Source: Dysgonamonadaceae bacterium (GTDB taxonomy: Bacteria > Bacteroidota > Bacteroidia > Bacteroidales > Azobacteroidaceae). Taken from it: a DNA stretch of 46,103 nucleotides. Positions 18,972 to 27,557 of the stretch are shown in pieces (the stretch's first letter is position 1; the number at the start of each line of letters is the position of its first letter). A program made the position numbers and the translations under genes. Below the pieces are notes generated by a model that saw only the letters and a program-made list of their open reading frames with translations, was not told where the DNA came from and ran no database searches. The stretch lies in the NCBI GenBank assembly GCA_031275735.1, contig JAISOJ010000057.1, forward strand, positions 1-46,103. Reading direction: 5' to 3'.

Positions 18972-19457
18972 TTAATTTTCAGTCTTAGCCGCTGGAATCA
19001 AAATTTCCAACGTTTCTTTTATCTTTTTCCGATCCACTCCTTCGCGCGGAACAAGTAAAATAGTGTCATCTCCGGCAATAGTTCCTAAAATCAGGTGCGG
19101 AATGCATAAATCAATGTCGGAAGCAATACCCATAGCGTAGCCGGGTCGAGTTTTCATAACGGCTAATGCACCCGAAAATTCTAATGAAATAAATCCGGTA
19201 AAAGAGAGATTTGATTTTTCTTTTTTACCATTATATCTGTTTGCATAAATATTCTGCCCTGTTGTTATATAAATATAATTTCCTTCGGCATTAGGCGATT
19301 TAATGATTTTTAATTGCTTAATATCTCTCGACAAAGTGGCTTGCGTAATATTAAAACCTTTGGTACGCAATAATTCTAATAATTTTTCCTGATTGTCTGG
19401 AGCATAGTCATTTACCAAATTCCATATAGTCGTCAGGCGTTCATTTTTTGTTTTCAT
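18972..19457 (-). CDS. argR: Arginine repressor
   Basis: Arginine-responsive transcription factor controlling arginine synthesis or use. The 161-residue protein has an N-terminal winged helix-turn-helix (residues about 5-70; GFNITQATLSRDIKQLKI is the recognition region). The C-terminal hexamerisation and arginine-binding domain includes LILGTIAGDDTILLVPREG, with the Gly-Asp-Asp stretch that contacts arginine. Length is typical. Two ARG-box-like palindromes overlap its promoter and start, so autoregulation is likely. It is divergent from the M48 protease gene and lies upstream of the GSIII operon on the same strand, separated by about 300 bases. Confidence 0.94.
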   Translation of the reverse strand: MKTKNERLTTIWNLVNDYAPDNQEKLLELLRTKGFNITQATLSRDIKQLKIIKSPNAEGNYIYITTGQNIYANRYNGKKEKSNLSFTGFISLEFSGALAVMKTRPGYAMGIASDIDLCIPHLILGTIAGDDTILLVPREGVDRKKIKETLEILIPAAKTEN

Positions 19458-19493
19458 GTATAATTATACTTAAAATAGGTGCAAATTTATACA
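19457..19493 (-). promoter_or_regulatory. Two ARG-box-like operators over the argR promoter
   Basis: Positions 19457-19470 (TGTATAATTATACT) and 19480-19493 (TGCAAATTTATACA) each match 13 of 14 positions of TGNATWWWWATNCA, the core of known ARG boxes. Their centres are 23 bases apart, close to the paired arrangement used by ArgR hexamers. The second box covers a minus-strand -7 element, TAAATTTG (19489-19482); the first touches the start codon. Occupancy would block both transcription and early elongation of argR. Confidence 0.6.
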
Positions 19494-19572
19494 ATTATTA
19501 AACATATTATATAAAAATATTTATATTTTTTCGCTAAAATAAAAGTTTTTGTAAAAAATAATGAATATGTTG

Positions 19573-19603
19573 TTTGTTTACTGATAAATAACTATTATTT
19601 TTG
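19573..19603 (+). promoter_or_regulatory. Promoter of the M48 protease gene
   Basis: TTTG (19573-19576), 19 bases, then TATTTTTG (19596-19603): an exact match to the Bacteroidetes sigma-A consensus. The start would fall near 19610, leaving a leader of about 20 bases to the ATG at 19630. Confidence 0.75.
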
Positions 19604-19629
19604 CATAAAAATTTTAAGTGCTATAAAAT

Positions 19630-20487
19630 ATGAAAAAATTCTCTTTATTATTTTTAATTACAGTTATTTGCTATTCATGTAGCAGTGTGCCGATTACAGG
19701 ACGGCAACAATTGATGTTAGTTTCGGATGAAGAAGTGTTGAATTTGAGCTTACAAGAGTATAATGAATACATCAAGACAGCTCCCAAATCGACCGATAAA
19801 ACATCGGCGGCTTTAGTAGAGAAAGTAGGCCGTAAAATAGCGGACGCTGTTGAAGTTTATTATAAGGCAACGGGGATGGAGTCGCTTCTGGCAGGATATT
19901 CATGGGAATTTAACTTGATTAACGACTCACAAATCAATGCTTTTTGTATGCCGGGAGGAAAAATTGTCGTTTATACGGGAATTCTTCCTTATACGCAGGA
20001 TGAAACCGGACTAGCTGTCGTTTTAGGGCATGAAGTAGGACATGCCATCGCTAAACATGCCAACGAAAGAATGTCGCAGCAAATAGCTCTTCAAATGGGC
20101 GAAACAACTATCGGAACTTTATTAAATAAAACTTCGCCGACCATTCAAACAGTTGGAGCCGTTGTTTATGGATTAGGCACACAAGTGGGGGTAATGTTAC
20201 CTTTTAGCAGAAAACAAGAATTGGAGGCCGATCACTTGGGCTTGATTTTAATGGCTATTGCCGGGTATAATCCCGATATGGCTATTCCGTTTTGGCAGAG
20301 AATGTCGCAACAAGGAGGCAATAGTATCGAATTTTTGAGTACTCATCCTTCGGATAATACCCGTATATCGGAAATTCAAAAAGAAATTCCGGAAGCGTGG
20401 GAATTTTATAATGCAGTTTATGGAACAAATAAAAAGCCGGCAAACAATACCTCAAAGCCAAAAACTAACGAAAATTGGCACTTTTGA
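19630..20487 (+). CDS. M48 family metalloprotease lipoprotein
   Basis: Predicted envelope protease, related to the LoiP/BepA group that acts in outer-membrane protein quality control. The 285-residue product begins with a lipoprotein signal: a hydrophobic core and Cys17 in ICYSC, giving a lipid anchor. The zinc motif HEVGH is at 134-138, followed by the third-ligand region QELEADHLG near 196-204 and a conserved STHPSDNTRI near 258. It lacks the TPR repeats of BepA. It stands alone, with its own promoter, divergent from argR and convergent with the MutS-like gene (2 bases apart). Substrate is unknown. Confidence 0.88.
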   Translation: MKKFSLLFLITVICYSCSSVPITGRQQLMLVSDEEVLNLSLQEYNEYIKTAPKSTDKTSAALVEKVGRKIADAVEVYYKATGMESLLAGYSWEFNLINDSQINAFCMPGGKIVVYTGILPYTQDETGLAVVLGHEVGHAIAKHANERMSQQIALQMGETTIGTLLNKTSPTIQTVGAVVYGLGTQVGVMLPFSRKQELEADHLGLILMAIAGYNPDMAIPFWQRMSQQGGNSIEFLSTHPSDNTRISEIQKEIPEAWEFYNAVYGTNKKPANNTSKPKTNENWHF

Positions 20488-20489
20488 GT

Positions 20490-22295
20490 TTATGAAATAA
20501 GAGTTATTCCCATTTGGTGCATCAGGAAGCTGGCATTCATATTTTGAGTGATACCTTCTCGTAATTTGTACGAGAAAAGTAATTTGTTTTCATCAATATC
20601 AGCCTCAAAGCAATAATTTTTGATATGTTGAGGAAATTCTTTTTCCAGGCTTCCCAAAAGCAAATCGTGAGTGGCAATAATTCCGCAAGATTGAAGACGG
20701 ACAAATTGTTGAATCAAAGCAAGGGAACCTTTTTGTTTATCTGTGGAATTAGTGCCTTTCAGTATTTCGTCCAGAACGATAAATAATTTTTCTTCCCCTT
20801 TCAATTGATCGATAATCATTTTTAGACGTTTCAACTCGGCAAAGAAATAAGATTCATTTTCCAACAAAGAATCGGAAGTTCTTAGACTCGTAATCAATTT
20901 AGCCGGATATAAAGTCAGGGATTTTGCACAAACCGGAACGCCGATGCATGCCAATACAAAATTGACTCCGATTGTCCGTAGGTACGTACTTTTCCCCGCC
21001 ATATTAGCTCCGGTAACAATCATAAAAAACGGATGTTTTACAATATCAATATCGTTCCTGACAAAAATTTCGCGATTCATCAAAGGATGCCCTAAAGCCT
21101 CGCCTTTCATCTTGAAGTAAGTATCGGTAAAAGCAGGAAAAACATAATCCGGATGATTAAAGGAAAATATTCCTAATGAACAGTAAGCATCAAATTCGCC
21201 CAAAGCCTTTATCCAATGAATCATATTTTTACCGTTTTTATTTTTCCATTCTTCTATTTGGATGGATTTACGAATATCCCACAAAAACAGCGGATTGAGA
21301 ACTATATGAACCAAAAAATTGGTTCGCTGTTCCAATTCGCCGACCAATTGCGCAAATTTTTTAAATCGGACAGACGCTTTTTGATTATTCTGAAAAAACA
21401 GGGATTGAAGTTCTTTCAATACTTGGGATTGATACGTTTCATTTTCGATTGTTTCGATCAGATTGGAATAAGAATAAAGTATATTTATTTTTTTTCCTAC
21501 AAACGACTGCAACAACTTTATTTTACTTGCAAGACTTTCACTGATAATGAGGGAAAGCACGTAGAAAATTACTAATACACTGAATGAAAGTGAATTTAAA
21601 AACACTCCGGCAATGACGATTATCCATAAACAGGGGATAAGAATACCGGCTATTTTTCCTGTTTTTCTTGATTTAATAAAATCCGGACTATTTACAAAAT
21701 CTTCTATTTCTTCATAATCCGATTCTTTACCGGAATTGGTTAATCCTAAAATCCGGTAGTGATGAAGAAAATAATCTTTATTCTTCAATTCTTTTACGGC
21801 TTCCTGACGAATTTGAATGGAACTGGCTTCTTGCAAAGGCTTTTCAAACCAGGATATTAAAATCTTTTTCCCATAATTCGTGCAAGTCCTGTTAATGGAT
21901 TGAAACAAAGAATTAGATCCAAAAATATCCAGATCCAAACTAAAAAAATGAGAAGCCTCTATTTTTTCACAGGCTCCGTCAAAAGCCGAAAAATCGTAAT
22001 CAAGCCCTTTCAATTCGTTTTCGTCGCAACGGACAGACGTTTCAAAGTAACGTTTCCTTTTTTGAAGCCGGTCGTATTGTCGTAATAAAAAAAAGAATAA
22101 AATGGCGCCGGCCAATAGGAGGAAGAGAATAATTACCGTACTTTGTATATGTAAAAAAAAAGCTGTTCCGATTGTGACGATAAAGATGAATAGTCTCAAA
22201 TTTCCTGTGAGATAAATTTTCTTTTTTACGGAAGATAAATCGGAAGCCGTTTTTTTCAACCGTCCTTTGTAGTAAGAATAAATAGATTCGTACAT
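20490..22295 (-). CDS. Membrane-embedded MutS-family ATPase
   Basis: A 601-residue protein with the MutS ATPase domain but none of the N-terminal mismatch-recognition domain. The C-terminal domain has Walker A TGANMAGKSTYL (428-439), the MutS stretch SLRTSDSLLENESYFFAELK (470-489), Walker B IVLDEILKGTNSTDKQKG (506-523) and ATHD (541-544). Two hydrophobic pairs, residues about 33-72 and 214-255, are probable membrane helices, which canonical MutS, MutS2 and MSH proteins do not have. The region between them resembles the MutS lever/core. Homologues labelled only as MutS-related are common in Bacteroidetes; no function is established that I know of. It is convergent with the M48 gene. Confidence 0.85.
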   Translation of the reverse strand: MYESIYSYYKGRLKKTASDLSSVKKKIYLTGNLRLFIFIVTIGTAFFLHIQSTVIILFLLLAGAILFFFLLRQYDRLQKRKRYFETSVRCDENELKGLDYDFSAFDGACEKIEASHFFSLDLDIFGSNSLFQSINRTCTNYGKKILISWFEKPLQEASSIQIRQEAVKELKNKDYFLHHYRILGLTNSGKESDYEEIEDFVNSPDFIKSRKTGKIAGILIPCLWIIVIAGVFLNSLSFSVLVIFYVLSLIISESLASKIKLLQSFVGKKINILYSYSNLIETIENETYQSQVLKELQSLFFQNNQKASVRFKKFAQLVGELEQRTNFLVHIVLNPLFLWDIRKSIQIEEWKNKNGKNMIHWIKALGEFDAYCSLGIFSFNHPDYVFPAFTDTYFKMKGEALGHPLMNREIFVRNDIDIVKHPFFMIVTGANMAGKSTYLRTIGVNFVLACIGVPVCAKSLTLYPAKLITSLRTSDSLLENESYFFAELKRLKMIIDQLKGEEKLFIVLDEILKGTNSTDKQKGSLALIQQFVRLQSCGIIATHDLLLGSLEKEFPQHIKNYCFEADIDENKLLFSYKLREGITQNMNASFLMHQMGITLIS

Positions 22296-22320
22296 TTTTG
22301 ATTATCAACGGTAAATACCC

Positions 22321-22623
22321 TTATTCATTTTTATTTCTTTTCGGAAACCAGCCTTTTTTCACTCTCTCTCGTTGTTCGAAAAGTTCTTTAATTCCCCAAA
22401 AACAAGAAAAAGCCGTTATCCCGCATAAAGTAGAAATAATTACATTATGAATGAGAAGCGATCCCATTATCCCTAATATTCCGCATAGAAGGAATATCCA
22501 CCAACATTTAACTCCAAAGTAGTATTCGCTTTTGATAACGATCGGATGAAAAATCCCAATGATCAAAAAAGCGCCCACTCCGATAATGACTCCGGTTAAA
22601 TTATATAATTGAATAAATTCCAT
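22321..22623 (-). CDS. DUF4491 family small membrane protein
   Basis: A 100-residue protein of unknown function with about three membrane helices (residues roughly 9-30, 41-60 and 63-82). Family hallmarks are FLIIGIFHPIVIKSEYYFG, CWWIFLLCGI, and the C-terminal FGxKELFEQ-like stretch (FWGIKELFEQRERVKKGW) ending GWFPKRNK. The frame is open further upstream to 22701, but the conserved family start is the ATG at 22623, and a good promoter lies between the two, so the shorter form is right. It lies 25 bases upstream of the MutS-like gene on the same strand and may share its transcript. Confidence 0.8.
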   Translation of the reverse strand: MEFIQLYNLTGVIIGVGAFLIIGIFHPIVIKSEYYFGVKCWWIFLLCGILGIMGSLLIHNVIISTLCGITAFSCFWGIKELFEQRERVKKGWFPKRNKNE

Positions 22624-22637
22624 AAAAATTTTAGGTG

Positions 22638-22669
22638 CGAAAGTAGATATAATAATTAGAATATACAAA
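22638..22669 (-). promoter_or_regulatory. Promoter of the DUF4491 gene
   Basis: Minus strand: TTTG (22669-22666), 20 bases, then TACTTTCG (22645-22638), one mismatch to TAnnTTTG. The leader to the ATG at 22623 is short, under 10 bases. It is divergent from the pyrG promoter. Confidence 0.6.
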
Positions 22670-22685
22670 TCTCTTTGTTTTTTCT

Positions 22686-22717
22686 TTTGTATTCTCTTCA
22701 AAAATAATGTAACTTTG
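22686..22717 (+). promoter_or_regulatory. Promoter of pyrG
   Basis: TTTG (22686-22689), 20 bases, TAACTTTG (22710-22717): a perfect Bacteroidetes promoter. Transcription should begin near 22724. This excludes the in-frame GTG at 22717 as the pyrG start and supports the GTG at 22744. Confidence 0.8.
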
Positions 22718-22743
22718 TGCGCTTAATAGCAAAATTTTTTCAA

Positions 22744-24369
22744 GTGATTAAGACAAAGTATATTTTCGTTACCGGCGGAGTGGTTTCCTCTTTAGGAAAA
22801 GGAATCGTTTCCTCGTCGTTAGGTAAGCTTTTGCAAGCCAGAGGATACAAAGTAACCATTCAGAAATTTGATCCTTACATCAATATCGACCCCGGTACTC
22901 TCAATCCCTACGAGCACGGCGAATGTTATGTAACCGTCGACGGACATGAAGCTGATTTAGATCTAGGTCATTACGAACGTTTTCTGAATACGCCGACAAC
23001 TAAAGCCAACAACATTACCACCGGTCGGATCTATCAAAACGTAATTGATATGGAACGTAGAGGGGATTTTTTAGGAAAAACCGTACAAGTTGTTCCGCAT
23101 ATCACAGACGAAATTAAACGAAATATTATGATTTTGGGCAACACGGGAAATTATGATTTTGTTATTACAGAAATAGGCGGAACAGTCGGCGATATCGAAT
23201 CCTTACCTTATATCGAAAGTGTCCGGCAACTGCGTTGGGAATTAGGAAAAAATTGTCTTTGCATCCACTTGACTTATGTTCCCTACATCGCCGCAGCTAA
23301 AGAAGTAAAAACCAAACCAACGCAACATTCCGTCAAATTACTTCAGGAACAGGGTATCCAACCTAACATATTGGTTCTCCGAACCGAAAAAGAATTATCC
23401 AAAAACATATGCCATAAAGTAGCTCTATTCTGTAATGTCGACGAAGACGCTGTTATTCAATCATACGATGTACCCAGTATTTATGAAGTTCCTTTAGTGC
23501 TGGCCCAACAGGGAATGGACGAAATCGTTCTCCATAAAATGGAAGTTCCTATTGAACGGGAACTGGATTTGGATCATTGGAAAAAATTCCTGAACAACAT
23601 GAAAACGGCCGAGCAAACGGTACGTATAGGACTTGTCGGTAAATACGTCGAATTGCCCGACGCTTATAAATCCATCAATGAATCTTTATTGCAGGCCGCC
23701 ACTTATTATAAACGCAAACTAGATTTGCGCTTTATCCATTCCGAAAAGGTGACAGAAGAGAACGTTGCCGATTTACTGATGGGTTTGGATGGAATTTTGG
23801 TAGCGCCGGGATTCGGACAAAGGGGAATTGAAGGTAAATTCATTGCATTGAAATTCGCTCGCGAAAATAATAAGCCAACTTTCGGCGTTTGCCTGGGAAT
23901 GCAATGTATGGTAATTGAATTTGCCCGCAATGTATTGGGGATGAGCGGCGCCAATTCTACGGAAATGGATATGGATACTCCATACAAAGTCTTTGACCTG
24001 ATGGAAGAACAAAAAAACCTTACCACTATGGGCGGTTCGATGCGCTTGGGTGCTTACGATTGCATACTTGAAAAAGGATCAATCGCTCATCAAGCATATC
24101 AAAGCGATTTGGTTCGAGAACGCCATCGTCACCGGTTTGAATTTAACAACAATTATAAAAAACAGTTCGAAGAAAAAGGAATGAAATACACAGGCGTCAA
24201 CCCTGGTACCGGTTTGGCGGAAGTCGTAGAAATTCCCGGTTTGAAATGGTATTTGGGTACCCAATTCCATCCCGAATATAACAGTACGGTCACTAAACCC
24301 AATCCATTGTTTATGAGTTTTATCGAAGCTGCGATCAAAGAAAATCAAGAAGTATTATCAAAATTATAA
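22744..24369 (+). CDS. pyrG: CTP synthase
   Basis: Makes CTP from UTP, ATP and glutamine. With the GTG start at 22744 the protein has 541 residues and begins MIKTKYIFVTGGVVSSLGKG, matching the family N-terminus. The synthetase domain carries FDPYINIDPGTLNPYEHGE (42-60). The C-terminal class I glutaminase has GVCLGMQ with nucleophile Cys383 and the late HPEYNS carrying the His-Glu pair. A longer reading from 22717 would add nine residues but begins inside the promoter, upstream of the expected transcript start. yidC follows 24 bases downstream on the same strand. Confidence 0.96.
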   Translation: MIKTKYIFVTGGVVSSLGKGIVSSSLGKLLQARGYKVTIQKFDPYINIDPGTLNPYEHGECYVTVDGHEADLDLGHYERFLNTPTTKANNITTGRIYQNVIDMERRGDFLGKTVQVVPHITDEIKRNIMILGNTGNYDFVITEIGGTVGDIESLPYIESVRQLRWELGKNCLCIHLTYVPYIAAAKEVKTKPTQHSVKLLQEQGIQPNILVLRTEKELSKNICHKVALFCNVDEDAVIQSYDVPSIYEVPLVLAQQGMDEIVLHKMEVPIERELDLDHWKKFLNNMKTAEQTVRIGLVGKYVELPDAYKSINESLLQAATYYKRKLDLRFIHSEKVTEENVADLLMGLDGILVAPGFGQRGIEGKFIALKFARENNKPTFGVCLGMQCMVIEFARNVLGMSGANSTEMDMDTPYKVFDLMEEQKNLTTMGGSMRLGAYDCILEKGSIAHQAYQSDLVRERHRHRFEFNNNYKKQFEEKGMKYTGVNPGTGLAEVVEIPGLKWYLGTQFHPEYNSTVTKPNPLFMSFIEAAIKENQEVLSKL

Positions 24370-24393
24370 ACTCGTCACTAATTAAAAAAATAT

Positions 24394-26301
24394 ATGGATA
24401 AAAATACAATTATAGGTTTTTTACTAATTATTCTCATCTTTATCGGATTTTCTTATTTGAATCGTCCAACCCCCGAACAAATTGAAACTCAAAAACGATA
24501 CAATGATTCGATAACTGCTGTCCAACAGGAAATGATCAATCAACAAATCGAAGAAGCACAGGCGCAAGCACAAACTCTGCAAACGGAAACCGAGAATCTT
24601 CCCGATTCCGTCAAACAACAAAAATTACGGAACGCATACGGCAATTTCGCTCCGGCTACCCAAGGAGAGGAACAATTGATTACTTTGGAAAATGATTTGC
24701 TTAAAATCAGTCTCACGACCCAAGGAGGACGAATTTATTCCGCCCAATTGAAGAATTACTCCAATCATAACCAAGAACCGTTATTTCTTTTTGAAAGAGA
24801 TGAATCGTCGTTCGGTATTACGTTTATCACGGCTAATAACAGGGTATTGAACACATCGGACTTTTATTTCGACGTTATCCAATCTTCCGCTTTACAAACC
24901 ACTCTGCGTTTGAAGGCAGGCGACTCCGGTTCTTTAGATTTAGTCTATACATTACACCCGAACGACTACATGGTTGATTTCGAAATCTTCAATAAAAATC
25001 TCGAAACCGAACTTTCCCCAGCTATGCGAACGCTGGATTTCCGGTGGACGCAAAAAATCCGCCAGCAAGAAAAAGGACGAAAATATGAAGACCGCTATGC
25101 TTACTTGAGTTATAAATATCTTTCGGACGACGTGGAACACTTGCGTGAAACCAAAGACGATATTAAAAATATCGCTAACAAAATAAAATGGATTGGCTAC
25201 AAAGATCAGTTTTTTTCTTCCGTATTGATTGCAAAAGAAAGTTTCGAATCAACTAAGCTGGAATCCAAATATTTCAACGAAGGTCTTTATTTGAAAGAAT
25301 ATACAGCTTTGACCAGTGTTCCTTTTGCTTATAATTCGACGGAAGGAATCAAATTCAATTATTATTTCGGTCCGAACGACTATACCTTATTGAAAAATTA
25401 CGATAAAACTAAGTTTGAAGGACAAAATTTGGAGTTGGAAAAATTAGTTCCCTTAGGATGGAGTTTGTTCAGGTATGTGAACAAATGGGTAATTATTCCT
25501 ATTTTTGATTGGTTGACCGGTTGGTGCGGCAGTTTGGGATTGGCCATTTTTCTGTTGACCTTAATCATTAAATCGGCGCTTTTCCCGTTGACCTACAAAT
25601 CGTTTATGTCGTCGGCCAAGATGCGGGTCTTGCGTCCGCAAACCGAACAAATAGCCGCTAAATACCCCGGAAAAGAAAATGCAATGGTCAGGCAACAAAA
25701 AAACATGGAACTCTACCGGCAAGTCGGCGTCAATCCGATGGCCGGGTGCATGCCGATGCTCCTACAAATGCCTTTCCTGTTAGCTCTATTTATGTTTTTC
25801 CCGTCGGCCATCGAATTAAGGCATCAAAGTTTCCTCTGGGCCAACGACTTATCTACGTACGACGATCTCATTCAGTGGGATACGTACATTCCAATCGTAT
25901 CACCTTATTTTGGAAACCACGTCAGCATTTTCTGTTTGTTAATGACAATCGTCAATATTTTTTATCAAAAATATAGTATGGAACAAACGAACACCGGCCA
26001 AGAACAAATGCCCGGAATGAAAACCATGATGTATATCATGCCCGTTTTCATGCTGGTATTCCTGAATTCCTATCCGGACGGTTTGAACTATTACTATTTC
26101 ATATCGACTTTAATAACAATCGTTCAAACCATTGCTTTCCGTTTTTTCCTGAACGAAGAAAAGTTGTTAGCTAAATTGGAAGCGAATAAAGGCAAGGCCA
26201 AACCGGCAAAGAAAAAATCAGGCTTCATGGCGCGTTTGGAAGAGGCTCAAAGAAAGCAACAAGCATTGATGAGAGAACAACAAAAAAATCGAAGAAGATA
26301 G
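24394..26301 (+). CDS. yidC: Membrane protein insertase YidC
   Basis: Inserts and folds inner-membrane proteins, alone or with Sec. The 635-residue protein has an N-terminal membrane helix (residues about 5-22), a large periplasmic domain (about 60-350) beginning with the YidC pattern LENDLLKISLTTQGGRIYSA, and a C-terminal core of several helices from about 365 to 590 with ALFPLTYKSFMSSAKMRVL and GVNPMAGCMPMLLQMPF. The tail is Lys/Arg-rich (AKPAKKKS, QQKNRRR), as expected for ribosome contact. Length fits Bacteroidetes YidC. It lies 24 bases after pyrG and may be cotranscribed. Confidence 0.96.
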   Translation: MDKNTIIGFLLIILIFIGFSYLNRPTPEQIETQKRYNDSITAVQQEMINQQIEEAQAQAQTLQTETENLPDSVKQQKLRNAYGNFAPATQGEEQLITLENDLLKISLTTQGGRIYSAQLKNYSNHNQEPLFLFERDESSFGITFITANNRVLNTSDFYFDVIQSSALQTTLRLKAGDSGSLDLVYTLHPNDYMVDFEIFNKNLETELSPAMRTLDFRWTQKIRQQEKGRKYEDRYAYLSYKYLSDDVEHLRETKDDIKNIANKIKWIGYKDQFFSSVLIAKESFESTKLESKYFNEGLYLKEYTALTSVPFAYNSTEGIKFNYYFGPNDYTLLKNYDKTKFEGQNLELEKLVPLGWSLFRYVNKWVIIPIFDWLTGWCGSLGLAIFLLTLIIKSALFPLTYKSFMSSAKMRVLRPQTEQIAAKYPGKENAMVRQQKNMELYRQVGVNPMAGCMPMLLQMPFLLALFMFFPSAIELRHQSFLWANDLSTYDDLIQWDTYIPIVSPYFGNHVSIFCLLMTIVNIFYQKYSMEQTNTGQEQMPGMKTMMYIMPVFMLVFLNSYPDGLNYYYFISTLITIVQTIAFRFFLNEEKLLAKLEANKGKAKPAKKKSGFMARLEEAQRKQQALMREQQKNRRR

Positions 26302-26331
26302 ACATTTTAAACCTTAAAAAAATAAACTTTT

Positions 26332-27525
26332 ATGCAAACTTACAAGAATTTTCAAGAATACTTAGTGAAAGAACTGGATTCCATCCAATCGGCCGGATTA
26401 TACAAGGAAGAACGGATTATCGTTTCTCCTCAATCGGCTTCCATTAAACTCCAATCGGGACAAGAAGCGCTTAACTTCTGCGCCAACAATTACTTGGGCT
26501 TATCCGACAATCATGATATAATTGAAGCCGCGAAGAAAGCCATGGACAGTCGCGGTTACGGCATGTCGTCCGTACGCTTCATCTGCGGTACACAAGACTT
26601 ACATAAGCAATTGGAAAACGCCATCGCACGTTTTTTCGGAATGGAAGACGCCATCTTATATGCCGCCTGTTTTGATGCTAATGGCGGAGTATTTGAACCT
26701 CTTTTAGATGAAAACGATGCAATTATTTCGGACGCCTTAAATCATGCGTCAATTATCGACGGCGTACGCCTGTGTAAAGCCGTCCGTTATCGTTATGCCA
26801 ACGCAGATATGAATGATCTGGAAAAACAATTACAAATCGCGCAAGCGCAACGTTTCCGTCTGATTGTTACGGACGGCGTTTTCTCGATGGATGGGAATGT
26901 CGCTCCTTTGGATAAAATTCACGAGCTTGCCGTAAAATACAACGCTATGATCATGGTTGATGAATCACATTCGGCAGGCGTAGTAGGAAAAACCGGTCGT
27001 GGAACTACGGAGCAATTTAATCTAAGAGGACAAATAGAAATTATTACCGGTACTTTAGGTAAGGCTTTCGGAGGAGCTATCGGCGGTTTCACTACCGGGA
27101 AAAAAGAAATTATCGCCATGCTTCGTCAACGTTCGCGTCCGTATCTCTTTTCCAATTCTTTACCTCCAGCTGTAGCAGGCGCAGGCATCTATACGTTCAA
27201 CTATTTGGAAAATTCCAACAAACTACAAGACCAATTGCATGAAAACACAAACTATTTTGTTGAAAAAATGAAACAGGCGGGATTCGATATCAAGCCCACG
27301 CAATCGGCCATCTGTGCGGTTATGTTGTACGACGCTAAGTTATCGCAAGACATGGCTCGCAAATTGCTCGACGAAGGTATTTACGTCACCGGCTTTTACT
27401 ATCCAGTTGTCCCCAAAGGACAAGCCCGCATCCGCTTGCAAATATCTGCCGCCCACCAAAGGGAACAACTGGACAAATGCGTACAAGCTTTTATCAAAAT
27501 CGGGAAAGAATTAAACGTTATCTAA
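26332..27525 (+). CDS. kbl: 2-amino-3-ketobutyrate CoA ligase (glycine C-acetyltransferase)
   Basis: PLP enzyme that cleaves 2-amino-3-oxobutyrate with CoA into glycine and acetyl-CoA. The 397-residue length equals the classic enzyme. The PLP lysine is Lys244 in TGTLGKAFGGAIGGF, at the same number as in E. coli Kbl. Other signs are NFCANNYLGLSDN near 48, YGMSSVRFICGTQDLHKQLE near 76 and MVDESHSAGVVGKTGRGT near 208. The next gene encodes the partner threonine dehydrogenase, so the pair forms a threonine-to-glycine route. It lies 30 bases after yidC. Confidence 0.95.
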   Translation: MQTYKNFQEYLVKELDSIQSAGLYKEERIIVSPQSASIKLQSGQEALNFCANNYLGLSDNHDIIEAAKKAMDSRGYGMSSVRFICGTQDLHKQLENAIARFFGMEDAILYAACFDANGGVFEPLLDENDAIISDALNHASIIDGVRLCKAVRYRYANADMNDLEKQLQIAQAQRFRLIVTDGVFSMDGNVAPLDKIHELAVKYNAMIMVDESHSAGVVGKTGRGTTEQFNLRGQIEIITGTLGKAFGGAIGGFTTGKKEIIAMLRQRSRPYLFSNSLPPAVAGAGIYTFNYLENSNKLQDQLHENTNYFVEKMKQAGFDIKPTQSAICAVMLYDAKLSQDMARKLLDEGIYVTGFYYPVVPKGQARIRLQISAAHQREQLDKCVQAFIKIGKELNVI

Positions 27526-27557
27526 ATAATCAAAAATAGCCTTATTTTTTTAATATT

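Noticed and set aside
20490-22295. Assignment of the MutS-like gene as the mismatch-repair partner of mutL
   Set aside because: It lacks the mismatch-binding domain and has membrane helices; the Phe-x-Glu mismatch motif is not seen.
22624-22701. 26-residue extension of the DUF4491 protein
   Set aside because: The family starts at MEFIQLYN, and the promoter at 22638-22669 lies inside the extension.
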